The notes: generated by a model from the letters alone, not told the origin. Numbered from the stretch's first letter, positions 52,332 through 61,644 are shown. The stretch is 64,000 nucleotides of DNA from Geodermatophilus pulveris (GCF_900188375.1 NZ_FZOO01000006.1:186001-250000); one strand, 5' to 3'. Numbers and translations: made by a program.

Positions 52332-53497
52332 GCGGACCGGCGGAAGGAGCGGTCCGGGTCTACGCCACGCGGTGGCTGGTGCAGGCCGCCGCGCCCGCCG
52401 CCATCCCTGTGATCACCGCGTTCACCCTGCTGCTCATCCCGCTGGCCGTGCTCGCTGCCCCGGAGGCATCGAGGCCGGCGGCCTCCTCCGCCTGTTCGAC
52501 CGGCGGCACCGGCGCGACCGTCGCCGGCGTCGACCTGGACGCCGTCCAGATGGGGCAGGCGCAGACCATCGCGCACGTCGCCGCGGGGCGCGGGCTCGGG
52601 CCGTACGCGGCCACGGTGGCGCTGGCCACCGCCTACCAGGAGTCCCGGATCCAGATGCTGGCCAACGACGGCAGCAGCCCCGAACTGACCGCCGAGCAGG
52701 CCGCGGTGACCGCCACCAGCCTGCAGTACACGCATGACGGTCTGGGCTCCGACCACGACAGCGTCAACACCTTCCAGCAGCGGTGGATCGCCGGCTGGGG
52801 CACCGTCGCCCAGCTGATGGACCCCGTCTACGCCGCCGAGGCCTTCTACGCCCGGCTCGTCGAGGTGCCGAACTGGCAGACGGTCCCGCTCACCCGGGCG
52901 GCGCAGGCTGTGCAGGTGTCGGCCGCGGGCGGCGCCTACGCCCGCTGGGAGCCGCTGGCCCGGGAGCTGACCGCGATGCTGTGGCCGGCCGCGCAGGCCG
53001 CCGCGGTCGACCCGTTCGGCGCGGCGCCCGGCGTCTGCCCGGGCCTGCCGGCGGCGGCCGGGTCGTGGGTCCGGCCCAGCTCCGGCACGGTCACCTCCGG
53101 CTACGGACCCCGCTGGGGAACCCTGCACGCCGGGGTCGATCTCGCCGGCCCCCGCGGCGCGCCGGTCTACGCCGCCAGCGGCGGCACCGTGATCCGTGCC
53201 GCGTGCACCAGCGTCTTCTGCGACCGCGACGGCAACCTCGGCCTGGGCGGCTACGGCAACCTCGTCGAACTCGACCACGGCGGCGGAGTGACCACCCGGT
53301 ACGCGCACCTGTCCGGCTACACCGTCACACCCGGCCAGCAGGTGCCCGCCGGGGCACTGCTCGGCTTCCAGGGCTCCACCGGCAACAGCACCGGCGTCCA
53401 CCTGCACTTCGAGGTCCGCCTCGACGGCGCTCCGGTCGACCCAGTGCCCTGGCTCGCCGACCGCGGCGTCGACCTGGACGCCCCCGACGCCGGATGA
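52328..53497 (+). CDS. M23 peptidase with lytic-transglycosylase-like part (VirB1-type cell-wall hydrolase)
   Basis: 389 residues from a GTG at 52328. An N-terminal membrane helix (AAIPVITAFTLLLIPLAVLA) precedes an external region with a goose-lysozyme-like helix (ATVALATAYQESRIQMLAND, DSVNTFQQRWIAGWGTVAQL). The C-terminal part has the M23 metal sites: H in TLHAGVDLAGPRGAPVYAAS, H in TTRYAHLSGY, and HLHFEVRLDG. It should open peptidoglycan for the channel. An Asp/Cys-rich loop (ACTSVFCDRDGNLGLGGYG) is an insertion. Only stop-start overlaps separate it from its neighbours. Confidence 0.88.
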   Translation: MSGPAEGAVRVYATRWLVQAAAPAAIPVITAFTLLLIPLAVLAAPEASRPAASSACSTGGTGATVAGVDLDAVQMGQAQTIAHVAAGRGLGPYAATVALATAYQESRIQMLANDGSSPELTAEQAAVTATSLQYTHDGLGSDHDSVNTFQQRWIAGWGTVAQLMDPVYAAEAFYARLVEVPNWQTVPLTRAAQAVQVSAAGGAYARWEPLARELTAMLWPAAQAAAVDPFGAAPGVCPGLPAAAGSWVRPSSGTVTSGYGPRWGTLHAGVDLAGPRGAPVYAASGGTVIRAACTSVFCDRDGNLGLGGYGNLVELDHGGGVTTRYAHLSGYTVTPGQQVPAGALLGFQGSTGNSTGVHLHFEVRLDGAPVDPVPWLADRGVDLDAPDAG

Positions 53498-53562
53498 GCC
53501 ACCCCATGCCAGACATCGGAGGAGGAGCCATGCACGAAACGCCGACAGGACGGCGGCAGTGA
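53494..53562 (+). CDS. tiny overlapping open frame with a strong ribosome-binding site
   Basis: An ATG at 53494 overlaps the M23 stop and opens 22 codons (MSHPMPDIGGGAMHETPTGR and so on). A second ATG at 53530 has a very strong GGAGGAGGAGCC site 3-12 bases before it and would give only 10 residues. The stop overlaps the GTG of the coupling-protein gene. It may be a leader that couples translation between the hydrolase and the coupling protein. Confidence 0.4.
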   Translation: MSHPMPDIGGGAMHETPTGRRQ

Positions 53563-55469
53563 GCGCCGGCCGCTCCCAACCCGACGTCGGCCCTGCAGGC
53601 TGGGAGATCCCCGCCGCCGCCGCCGTGGTCTGGCTGACCGCAGGCGCACTGCTGCTGCCCGCCGCCCGAGCCGCCGCGGCGCTCTTGACCGGCGGCGGCT
53701 GGGTGTGGCCGGACGGGTCGGTCGCCTTGGTCGCCTCCGTCGGCGGGCTGCTCACCGGCGACGCGGCCGCTGGCCTCGACCACACGCAAAGCGCAGCGCT
53801 GCCAAGGACGGGCGCCGTGTACGCAGCCGTCATCACCGTCCTCGTGCTGTTCTTGGGCGGCAGCGGGGGAGCGGTGTGGGCCGCGCACCGATTCCTCGGC
53901 GGAGGAGCGGGCATGGCCACCCGTGGCCAGGCCGCCGAGGCGCTCGGCTCCGCCCGACTGCGCCAGGCCGCCCGCATCATCCGCCCGGATCTGCCTAGCG
54001 GCCGCCGACGCGGAGTCCACCCGTCGGTCGAGCGGGAGGTGGGCTGGCGGCTGGGCCACGCCGCCGTCCCCACTGCCGGGCAGCTGTGGGTGCCCTTCGA
54101 CCGCACCACCGGCGTCTACGGCCCGCAGGGCTCCGGCAAGACCCTCGACCTGCTCGTCCCCGCGTTGCTCGACGCCCCCGGCCCGGCGCTGGTGACCCTG
54201 ACCAAGGCCGAAGACCTGCTGCTCACCCTCGACGCCCGCGCCGACGGCGACCGTCCGGTCGCCGTGCTCGACCCCTTCGGCGCGGTGCCGGGGCTGCCTG
54301 AGCTGGTGTGGGACCCGGTCGCCGGCTGCGTCGACCCGATGGTCGCCGAGCGCCGCGCCAAGGCGTTCACCGCCGGCACCGTGACCGGTGCGGTCACCGG
54401 CGGCAGCAGCGACAGTGCGGCGCGGTTCTACGCGTTCGAGGGGGCCAAGGTGCTGCAGGCCTATCTGCACGCCGCGGCGCTGACCGGCCGCAGCCTCGAG
54501 CACGTTCTGGAGTGGGCCGCCCATCCCCAGGCGGCCAGCCAGCCGGCCGACATCCTGCGCGCCCATCCGCACGCCGCACCGTTCTGGGACGGTCTGCTGC
54601 ACGGCGCCCTGCACGGTGATCCGCGCACGGCCGGCAACACGACGACGACCGTGCAGCAGGCTCTGGCGCTGTTCTTCCAGGCCGACATCCGCCGCCGCTG
54701 CGTGCCCGGACCCGGCCGGGGGGCCATCGACATCCCGGCGCTGCTGTCCGCCGGCGGCACCATCTACCTGCTCGGCCGCGAGGACCCCTACGCCTCGGCG
54801 TCCCCGCTTATGACCGCGCTGGCCGAGCACGTCCTCGACACCGCACTGCAGCTGGCCGCCGCCGGGCCCACCGGGCGGCTGTGCCCGCCGCTGCTGGCCT
54901 GCCTGGACGAGCTGCCCTCCACCGCGCCGCTGCCGACCCTGCGCACCCGGATGGCCAACGACCGGGCGCTGGGGGTCAGCTTCATCTACGCCGCCCAGAC
55001 CTGGCGGCAGCTGGTGCTCGTCTACGGCGAGGACGAGGCCCGCGCCCTGTTCGGGCTCACCAACGTGATCGTCGCCTTCGGCGGCGGCAAGGACGGCGCC
55101 TTCTACCGCGAGCTCTCCGAGCTGCTCGGCACCACCCGGGTGCGGCGCACCTCCTACAGCTACCGAGGAGCCGGGTGGGGGCGGTCCACCCACGGCGAGA
55201 CGGTGCCGGTGCTGCGACCGGAGGAGATCCGCCAGCTGCCGCCCGGTCGGGCGCTGGTGGTGGCCGAGAACGCTCCGCCGCTGATCGCCCGGCTCACCCG
55301 GTGCCTCACCGGCCGCCGCGGTGCGGAGCTGCTCGGGGCCCAGTCCGCCGCCCGCGACCGCGTCGCCGCCGTCCGCGACGAGACCGCGGCTCCGGCCGAG
55401 CGCGCCGCCCGCGCACACCGGGCGGCCGCCAGCGCCGGCCTGGCCCCGACCGGGCAGGACACCCGATGA
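53559..55469 (+). CDS. VirD4/TraG-type coupling protein
   Basis: 636 residues from a GTG at 53559. Two N-terminal membrane helices (IPAAAAVVWLTAGALLLPAA and VYAAVITVLVLFLGGSGGAV) precede the ATPase: Walker A GPQGSGKTLDLLVPALLD (about 188-205), Walker B PLLACLDELPSTAPLPTLRT (about 447). The AGNTTTTVQQALALFFQADI and VSFIYAAQTWRQLVLVYGED segments match the TraG/TraD family. It pulls relaxase-bound DNA to the channel. The end is Ala/Arg-rich; the stop overlaps the next ATG. Confidence 0.9.
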   Translation: MSAGRSQPDVGPAGWEIPAAAAVVWLTAGALLLPAARAAAALLTGGGWVWPDGSVALVASVGGLLTGDAAAGLDHTQSAALPRTGAVYAAVITVLVLFLGGSGGAVWAAHRFLGGGAGMATRGQAAEALGSARLRQAARIIRPDLPSGRRRGVHPSVEREVGWRLGHAAVPTAGQLWVPFDRTTGVYGPQGSGKTLDLLVPALLDAPGPALVTLTKAEDLLLTLDARADGDRPVAVLDPFGAVPGLPELVWDPVAGCVDPMVAERRAKAFTAGTVTGAVTGGSSDSAARFYAFEGAKVLQAYLHAAALTGRSLEHVLEWAAHPQAASQPADILRAHPHAAPFWDGLLHGALHGDPRTAGNTTTTVQQALALFFQADIRRRCVPGPGRGAIDIPALLSAGGTIYLLGREDPYASASPLMTALAEHVLDTALQLAAAGPTGRLCPPLLACLDELPSTAPLPTLRTRMANDRALGVSFIYAAQTWRQLVLVYGEDEARALFGLTNVIVAFGGGKDGAFYRELSELLGTTRVRRTSYSYRGAGWGRSTHGETVPVLRPEEIRQLPPGRALVVAENAPPLIARLTRCLTGRRGAELLGAQSAARDRVAAVRDETAAPAERAARAHRAAASAGLAPTGQDTR

Positions 55470-56038
55470 CCGACTCCCCGCTCGCCGTCCCCTTTCCCAA
55501 GCCGCCGCAGGAGGTGCGCCGCGCCCTCGAACAGCTCCGGCTGGCCGAGGACGCCGGCCTCGAGCCCACCGGCCTGCCACTGCTGGACCGGCCCTGGGAC
55601 CCGGCCACCTGCTCGCCGTCCGTCCGTCAGCAGCTGTGGCCGTGGCTGGGCGACGTAGCCGCCTGGCTCAACCACACCTACGCCTGGCAGACCACACACG
55701 CGATCCCGTCCTGCTGGGCCCGTCACCCACACCTCGTCCAGGAGCTCGCCGTGCTCGCCTGCTTGCGCATCACCGCTGCCGCCGCCCTCGTGCCGCACGC
55801 GCTCGAGGAGTGGCACCGCTACGCGCTGCCCAGCTTCCACGCCCGGATGAGCGAACGACTCGGTACGGGCTGCCCGCCCGGCCGGCACACCGACTGGCCC
55901 GCCCGCTCCCGGGCCATCGACTACGACAGCCGGCAGGCCACCGAAGCGCGGCGAGCGCTGTTCGATGACGACCTCCGCCGGACCCCGGCCACCGAGAGCG
56001 GTGCCGGGCCGACCGGCAGCGGGATCGACAGGCCATGA
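55466..56038 (+). CDS. conserved conjugation-operon protein, unknown function
   Basis: 190 residues. Helical with a Trp-rich centre: LWPWLGDVAAWLNHTYAWQT, HAIPSCWARHPHLVQELAVL and EEWHRYALPSFHARMSERLG. The pattern of Trp and His with HPHLVQELA is typical of DUF4913-like proteins that accompany actinobacterial coupling proteins; I assign this only loosely. The start is fixed by the ATGA overlap with the coupling-protein stop, and the end overlaps the next gene. Confidence 0.65.
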   Translation: MTDSPLAVPFPKPPQEVRRALEQLRLAEDAGLEPTGLPLLDRPWDPATCSPSVRQQLWPWLGDVAAWLNHTYAWQTTHAIPSCWARHPHLVQELAVLACLRITAAAALVPHALEEWHRYALPSFHARMSERLGTGCPPGRHTDWPARSRAIDYDSRQATEARRALFDDDLRRTPATESGAGPTGSGIDRP

Positions 56039-56628
56039 GCCGTTCGACCGCGCACGGCCGCGGGGACTGGATGTCGCTGCTCGACGGCGTGCGCGTCAGC
56101 CGCCGCTGGATGACGCGGCACACCCCCGCCCTACTGGCCGCCTGGTGCGACGCCCCCACCGCCGAGCACCGGCGGGCGATCGCCGTCCGCATCCTGCAGA
56201 TCGCGGCCGACCTGGAGAGCGAACCGGACGACGCCGACGACACGGCGGCCGAGTCGACCTGGTCGGAGCTCGTCGCCCCTATCGATGCCCGACTGGTGCG
56301 CGGTCCGGACTGGCCGCCCCTGGCCGCCGCGCTGACCCGGGCCGCGGCCACCGACTACGACATCGCCGCCCGGCTGCCCGCCCTGGCCGCCGCCGCGCCG
56401 CTGCCCGCCCGTCACCCGGCCCGGGAGCTGCACTGGCGATTGCTCGACGACTGCCCGGACGCCCTGCCGCCCCTCCGCCCTACCGGTGACCGAACGGCGA
56501 CCGCCGCGGGAGCCCCGGTCGTCCACAACAGCACTGGTCGTCCACAGATCCCTTACGGCGTCCCGCCCGGTTGGCCGCGCCGACCGAGCCTCGACCCAGC
56601 CGACCTTCAGAACAGGAGACCGTCATGA
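56035..56628 (+). CDS. conserved conjugation-operon protein, unknown function
   Basis: 197 residues, ATG overlapping the previous stop. Helical first part (RVSRRWMTRHTPALLAAWCD, HRRAIAVRILQIAADLESEP), then an Ala-rich end with ARHPARELHWRLLDDCPDAL. This last motif resembles the closing region of actinobacterial relaxases or replicative proteins, but no catalytic Tyr/His cluster is present, so I do not call it a relaxase. The C-terminal 50 residues are Pro/Arg-rich. Confidence 0.6.
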   Translation: MSRSTAHGRGDWMSLLDGVRVSRRWMTRHTPALLAAWCDAPTAEHRRAIAVRILQIAADLESEPDDADDTAAESTWSELVAPIDARLVRGPDWPPLAAALTRAAATDYDIAARLPALAAAAPLPARHPARELHWRLLDDCPDALPPLRPTGDRTATAAGAPVVHNSTGRPQIPYGVPPGWPRRPSLDPADLQNRRPS

Positions 56629-56921
56629 CCGCCGACGTGGCCAGCGACCCGCTCAGCTATGCCGCCTCGCTCCTCGACGCCGTCGGCGCCGACCGGGAAC
56701 AGGTGCCCGCCGACATCGCCCTGGAATGCCTCTACGCCGCCGAGCTGCTCGAACTGGCCGGCGCCCGCACCGAATCGACACCGCTGATCGACGGCGACCC
56801 CCGGGCCAGCGTCCGTGCCGCCATGGGAGCACTCGGCCTGCTGGACGAGGCCGCATTCGCCAACCCCCAGGTGCTCGACGCCGCCCGCGCCGCCCGGCAC
56901 GCCCTGCGGCGACTGGGCTGA
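56625..56921 (+). CDS. small conjugation-operon protein, 98 aa
   Basis: ATG at 56625 with ACAGGAGACCGTC before it. All-helical (DPLSYAASLLDAVGADREQV, DIALECLYAAELLELAGART, QVLDAARAARHALRRLG), with no known motif. It overlaps the gene before and is three bases from the next; likely a helper of the following 440-residue protein. Confidence 0.6.
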   Translation: MTADVASDPLSYAASLLDAVGADREQVPADIALECLYAAELLELAGARTESTPLIDGDPRASVRAAMGALGLLDEAAFANPQVLDAARAARHALRRLG

Positions 56922-56924
56922 GAA

Positions 56925-58247
56925 GTGGCCACCACCCTGCAGCAGCTCCTCGACGGCCTCACCCAGCGGGCCACCGAGCCGAAGCCCTCGGCGACGATCG
57001 AGGACGTCACCGGCACACTGGACCACCTCGGCCGGGCGCTCACCGGCCTGGCCCACGACGGGCTCACGCCCGGCAACAGCATGCGGCAGCGCACCATCAC
57101 CGACCTCGCCGCCGCGTGCACCACCGTCGGCAGGCTGTGGCCGCACACCGGCGGACCCCTTACCGACCTAGCCGGCGCCGCCGCCGACCTCGTCGGCCGC
57201 GACCGCGCCATCATGGGCCGCTCGCACCGGTGGGCCGTCAGCGTCGAACTGGCGGAGGTCGCCGACCACTCCGCGGGGCTCGCCCACCGGCTGCTGCCAC
57301 AGGCGGCGGTCGACGAGCTGGCGACCGTCCGGGAGCTGGCCGTCGTCGTCGAACAGCTCGCACAGACCGACCCCCCGACGGCGGCCGGTGCGGCGGTGCT
57401 CGACCGCCTGGTACCCATGCCAGGCAACCCGCTGGCAGCCGCACAGCTGACCGTCCTGGATGCCTCCGGGGCGCTGGCCGCGGCAGTCGACCGAGCCCGG
57501 GAACGCAACGAATTGAGCCTGCGCAACTTCCGGGCCGCCGTCGCCGCGGCCGAGATCACCAGCCGCAGCGCCGCCACCGTCACCGCAGCCGCCACCGGCA
57601 ACGACGCCGGACCGCTGCTGGTCACCGGGCTCGCCTGGCAGCTGGTCGGCCGCGCCAGCACGGTCTTCGACGACGGCCGACAAACGCGGTCCACCGATCC
57701 CCACGGCGTCGTCCCGTGGGCGTTGACGTTCGTGGGCCACCTGCGCGCACAGGTCGCCTTCGACACCGACATCGCGGCCCTCCGCGACTGGGAGGACCTG
57801 GCGGCCGTCGCCAGCAGGATGCAGCAGGTCACCGGCCAGCTGTCGGTCCTCGCCGAGCATCTCGTCTCGGCCGTCGACCGCTGGTCCCGCACCGGACAGC
57901 TGTACGCGAACGCTCGGGACCTACCTCCCATGGACAACATGCCGGAGGACCGGGTGGCCGCGGTGATCGCCGGACGACACGTGCAGGCCCGCGGCGCCGA
58001 CCTCGACCGCCTGCGGCAGGTCGTCGGCAGGGCCGCGGAACTATCGACCGGACTGGCCGACGCGCTACACCGCGCCGCCAGCATGGGGTCGCTGGCTCGA
58101 GGGCACCAGGCCACCCGGCACGCCCCGAGGGCACGGGCGCCGGTCGCAGCCGAGCGACTGCTCAGCCATCCCCAAAGTCTCGATCGCGACGCCACCACCA
58201 TTCAGTCGTCGCACCGGACGGGACGGGAAGCACCGCCGTCTCGATAG
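56925..58247 (+). CDS. large helical conjugation-operon protein, unknown function
   Basis: 440 residues from a GTG at 56925. Helix-rich throughout: TIEDVTGTLDHLGRALTGLA, LVGRDRAIMGRSHRWAVSVE, DWEDLAAVASRMQQVTGQLS, GADLDRLRQVVGRAAELSTG; no membrane segment or P-loop. It is the last gene of the operon. Similar long helical proteins end conjugation operons in other actinobacteria; function unknown. Confidence 0.65.
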   Translation: MATTLQQLLDGLTQRATEPKPSATIEDVTGTLDHLGRALTGLAHDGLTPGNSMRQRTITDLAAACTTVGRLWPHTGGPLTDLAGAAADLVGRDRAIMGRSHRWAVSVELAEVADHSAGLAHRLLPQAAVDELATVRELAVVVEQLAQTDPPTAAGAAVLDRLVPMPGNPLAAAQLTVLDASGALAAAVDRARERNELSLRNFRAAVAAAEITSRSAATVTAAATGNDAGPLLVTGLAWQLVGRASTVFDDGRQTRSTDPHGVVPWALTFVGHLRAQVAFDTDIAALRDWEDLAAVASRMQQVTGQLSVLAEHLVSAVDRWSRTGQLYANARDLPPMDNMPEDRVAAVIAGRHVQARGADLDRLRQVVGRAAELSTGLADALHRAASMGSLARGHQATRHAPRARAPVAAERLLSHPQSLDRDATTIQSSHRTGREAPPSR

Positions 58248-58445
58248 CCGATCGCCGCGCGGGACGCGCGCGCAAGGGGATTCCTGCGGGACACGGCGAC
58301 TCCGGTCGTGGCGTCAGCGACCTAAAGCGGCAGATTGATGCGCGACCACGGGCGCCTGCAGGATTCCCTTGCGGCAGGCAGTGTCGTGGTCCGCCTTGAG
58401 CTTGAGCCGCCATCACGGCTCTGAACGCTGCAGGCGACGATCGAC

Positions 58446-59039
58446 CTATTCGGCGGCACCTAGTGCAGGCTCATCAGGCACTCCAAGGTCCCTGCGCATC
58501 GTCTCCTGAAGCAAGTCGTACTTCTGCCTGAGACGTGCGTTGAGATCCTCCGCGTCCTCGTAGTGCTCGCCTTGGTGGGGCGGCAGCCCATCAAACCTTT
58601 GGAGGGTCCTCACAGCGTCGTCAGCAATATCGGTGACCGCCGTGGATGCGAAGAGCCGCAAGGTGCGGAGCTCCTCAGTAAGCTCCACGTAGGTCCGGTC
58701 ATCCTCCGGGACCGGTTGCGGCCAGTGCCCAGGCAAGTAATACCGGCCGGCCACCAGCTCCCACACCTGATCGAACTGCGTGACGAACCTGAGATATGCG
58801 TCCCGACGCTGCTCGTAGCTGCGGGCCGCGTCCTCCCTGGCCCACTGCTCACGCTGCTGCCGCTCCTGCCGATCCCACTGCTCCTGCTCGCGCTGGCGTG
58901 CCTCGTCTCGGGTGCGCTGCTCGCGGATGTCGGAACGCCACTGCGTGTAGAGCACTCCGAGTAGACCCAGGAAACCCACAAGAAGCGGGACCCAGAGCGG
59001 CACGCCACTGCTGGTTGGCACTGCTCCTCCTGCGGACAT
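58446..59039 (-). CDS. single-pass membrane protein with cytosolic coiled coil
   Basis: 197 residues with ATG at 59037-59039. One helix near the N-terminus (PLWVPLLVGFLGLLGVLYTQ), then a Glu/Gln/Arg coiled coil (RDEARQREQEQWDRQERQQR, EQWAREDAARSYEQRRDAYL), and a helical end with FDQVWELVAGRYYLPGHWPQ and VELTEELRTLRLFASTAVTD. This layout is common in actinobacterial accessory regions; role unknown. GC and codon use are lower than in the conjugation operon. Confidence 0.65.
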   Translation of the reverse strand: MSAGGAVPTSSGVPLWVPLLVGFLGLLGVLYTQWRSDIREQRTRDEARQREQEQWDRQERQQREQWAREDAARSYEQRRDAYLRFVTQFDQVWELVAGRYYLPGHWPQPVPEDDRTYVELTEELRTLRLFASTAVTDIADDAVRTLQRFDGLPPHQGEHYEDAEDLNARLRQKYDLLQETMRRDLGVPDEPALGAAE

Positions 59040-59301
59040 CGACAGGCGCTAAGCACAGCACGACGAGCAGCCTGGTGGCGCCCCGTACGCGGAACCGGCT
59101 ACGGCGAACCGTAGAGGGCTCTACGGACCAGCACAGGACGTTCCACAGCGGATCGGCTACCGGACGCCTGTGGGCTAGCGAGATGAAGCGTGTCTGCCAG
59201 CAAGCACGAGTGGCGGACCGGCCGGCGGGGTCGTGCCTCTCCTGAGCTCAAGCCCTCCAGTCAGCCGTGAGCGACCGAAGTTGCCCACGCAGGGCGAACG
59301 C

Positions 59302-59592
59302 CTACGTCGACGGGCTGCTGCCCCCTACCCGACCCCCGACCGCGACGCCGATGGCTACAGCGAGGTTGACTGCCGCGCTAGCGACCATGGTCGTACCCCC
59401 TTCCAAGTAGGCAGCGAGTGCTGCGAGGCCGGACACGATCGAGATAAGCGTGCCGATCTTGATCCACTTGTTGAGACGTACGCGGCCGGGTGCACCAGCA
59501 CCGGTCTGAGGACCGGCAGTCGGGAATCGGGTAGGGGACAGCAGCGCCAGTCGGAGATTGGCACGAACGATCGGTGATGGCAACGCTCCCAA
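59302..59592 (-). CDS. small membrane protein of unknown function
   Basis: 96 residues at most; a GTG or ATG start further in (near VRLNKWIKIGTLISIVSGLA) would give about 60 residues. Two hydrophobic helices (IGTLISIVSGLAALAAYLEG and MVASAAVNLAVAIGVAVGGR). Two-helix proteins this small occur as toxins or holin-like peptides, but there is no proof here. Confidence 0.5.
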   Translation of the reverse strand: MGALPSPIVRANLRLALLSPTRFPTAGPQTGAGAPGRVRLNKWIKIGTLISIVSGLAALAAYLEGGTTMVASAAVNLAVAIGVAVGGRVGGSSPST

Positions 59593-59779
59593 GGTGGCCG
59601 CTGCGTACCGGCTGGCACCCGATCGCTATCCGGGCGGTGGCCGGAATCGGCTCGCTGTCGCGGTGCTGATCAGGTTGCGGACGCGCTCCGGGATTTGCGG
59701 CCAACGCCAGGGGGCCGATGCGGCCACCGGCTGCCACACCACCCAGGATGACTGAGGTACCTGAGGTGCCGCAGCTGCC

Positions 59780-60472
59780 CTAGTCGGGGATGAAGTGGCC
59801 GGTCGCTCGCGCGTCGTGCAGGAGGTCGCCACAGAGGTCTACTGCTCGTTGTAGGCAGTCGGCGAGCCAGACGGTGACGTCGACGGAGTCGCCAGGGGCG
59901 CCCGGCAGGGACAGCTTGGTGGTGGCCCGGCCCTCACTGGTCGGCTCGTTGATGACCGCGTCGAAGTGACGGGCCAACGTCGTGTGGTGGGTCGTGCGGT
60001 TTCGCAGCCGTCGGGCCTGGGCGAGCCAGCCGGTCGGGACCGCCGCCTTCTCGTCTGCGCGAGCGTTCCGCAGTGCACCGACCGAGGGAGCAGCTCCGCC
60101 CTGGGTGACGAGCTGGGCGACAAGCTTGTCGGCCTTTGCGAGGTCGTACTGGTGCTCCTGCAACGGAGGAGTGCTCAGCCGGCGTTCCAGTGTGACGATC
60201 AGTCGTGCCCGGGCCGCGTCCACGGCCCCTGTCAGGTTCGACAGGCATCCGTCCAGGGCCATCTCGACCCCGGCGTGCCGGTCAAGGCCGACGGCGCTTT
60301 CCAGGTGCTGCAGGACGTCGAGGTACCAGCGGGCCGCTCGCAGCTTCAAATCCACCCAGGAGTCATCGGGTGCCAGCACCGCCGAAGCGCTCTCAGGGGA
60401 CGGGTCCTTGATGTGCTGTCCTAGCGGCCACAGGATCTGCGAGGGCGGCTCCAGCAACGGGTCGCTCGACAC
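59780..60472 (-). CDS. HEPN-like protein with RX4H motif, unknown function
   Basis: 230 residues with an ATG at 60470-60472. Helical throughout (SWVDLKLRAARWYLDVLQHL, LDGCLSNLTGAVDAARARLI, YDLAKADKLVAQLVTQGGAA). Near residue 157 the motif RRLRNRTTHHTTLARH contains RNRTTH, an Arg-X4-His pattern as in HEPN ribonucleases and some toxins. No partner antitoxin gene is clear beside it. The assignment is structural guesswork; a HEPN-like accessory protein is the best reading. Confidence 0.5.
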   Translation of the reverse strand: MSSDPLLEPPSQILWPLGQHIKDPSPESASAVLAPDDSWVDLKLRAARWYLDVLQHLESAVGLDRHAGVEMALDGCLSNLTGAVDAARARLIVTLERRLSTPPLQEHQYDLAKADKLVAQLVTQGGAAPSVGALRNARADEKAAVPTGWLAQARRLRNRTTHHTTLARHFDAVINEPTSEGRATTKLSLPGAPGDSVDVTVWLADCLQRAVDLCGDLLHDARATGHFIPD

Positions 60473-60589
60473 AGGCTGACCCTAGGCTGGGCGGCCCACG
60501 TCACCAGGAAAGCATCAGCCGCGGCGACTGGCAGCGTGGTGAACTCGGTTCAGAGCTCAAGACCCTCAGCGGTCTATCGCATAGAGCGA

Positions 60590-61644
60590 CTAGGGAAGTA
60601 CCGACCGGGGAACGGCGACCGGCACGGCATCAGCTCGACCGACATAGCCGGCAGCGATGTCTGCAAGGGGATCCCCTTGCAGATCAGAGTCCTCCAGCAG
60701 CGAGTGCGGCGGCCGCTGCCCGGCCACGCGGATCAGCTGGGCCAGGGTGGTCGGGGTGGGGGTGTAGCAGCGGTAGAAGGCCAGCTCCCCGGTGGTGAGG
60801 TTGCGGCGCACCAGCAGCGACCAGACTCCCGGCGGGAGCTGCTCCTGCTGCTCGCCCGGCTGGGGTCGGCGGGCCGGCGCCGCGGTGCGCGGGTCCAGCT
60901 CGACCCAGGCCCAGGCATAGCGGCGGGGGCCGTGCGCGCCGGTGCCCGCCGAGCGGACCTGCCAGGCGGAGCGGGGCAGGTCGGCGGTGATCTGCGCGGC
61001 GGTGCGCGCGCTGGCGGCATCGACCGGCAGCCGGCGGTGGCCGGCGGTGGCGAGCACGGAGCCGATGCCGCGTTCCTCCAGGCAGCGGGCCAGCCGTGGG
61101 TCGGCGCCGTAGACCTCGTCGGCGGTGATCCAACCGGCGGGGACGCCGGCGGCCGCGCAGCGGTCCGGGTCGTCGGTCCAGGAGCGCGGCAGATACAGCT
61201 CCCGGTCGATCATCGCGTGCCCGCTCCGGGAGGCGTAGCCGAGATAGACGCCGACCTGGGCGTTCTCGATCCGCCCGGCGGTGCCGGTGTACTGCCGCTG
61301 CACGCCGACAGTGTGTCGGCCCTTCTTCAGATCCCCGGTCTCGTCCACGACCAGGATTCCGTCGCCAGGATTCCGTCGGCGGCGCCGAGGTGCTCGACGA
61401 CGAAGTCGCGCAGCTCACCGGCGACCGCGTCGGTGTCCCACACCGCCCGCGCCAGCAGATGCTGCATGCCCCACGGCCGGGCCTCGCCTGCCTGCTCGGC
61501 CAGCGTCCAGCAGTTCCTCGGCCCCTCCCGGCTCAGCAGCGCCAGCAGCATCCATCCCAACCGGATCCGCGACTCCGGGCGCACGACATGCGGACCGATG
61601 CGTTTCAGCAGGTCATCGACGTAGATGCGCCTCGATCCCGGCAC
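60590..61644 (-). pseudogene. IS701-family transposase, frameshifted and C-terminally truncated
   Basis: N-terminal half (61327-61644) reads DLLKRIGPHVVRPESRIRLG, EGPRNCWTLAEQAGEARPWG and LVDELRD-like parts; the second half (60590-61348) reads DETGDLKKGRHTVGVQRQYT, WITADEVYGADPRLARCLEE and TLAQLIRVAGQR. The frames are separated by a perfect 14-bp tandem duplication (61351-61364 and 61365-61378). Deleting one copy restores GILVVDETGDLKKG. The DDE residues of D in VVDETG and D in ITADEVYG are present, but the third catalytic block and the C-terminal third are missing after RVAGQR, where unrelated sequence starts. Confidence 0.85.
61351..61378. repeat. 14-bp tandem duplication inside the IS701 remnant
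   Basis: CCAGGATTCCGTCG occurs twice in succession. It shifts the transposase frame by 14 bases, which explains the split between the two open frames. Confidence 0.9.

Noticed and set aside
53325-55580. A 751-codon minus-strand frame opposite the coupling-protein gene.
   Set aside because: Composition is typical of GC-driven antisense frames (Gly, Arg, Ala and Gln rich) and the plus-strand gene has clear VirD4 motifs.
56035-56628. Possible relaxase based on the closing ARELHWRLLDDCP motif.
   Set aside because: No Tyr/His catalytic cluster is present and the protein is too short for a relaxase.
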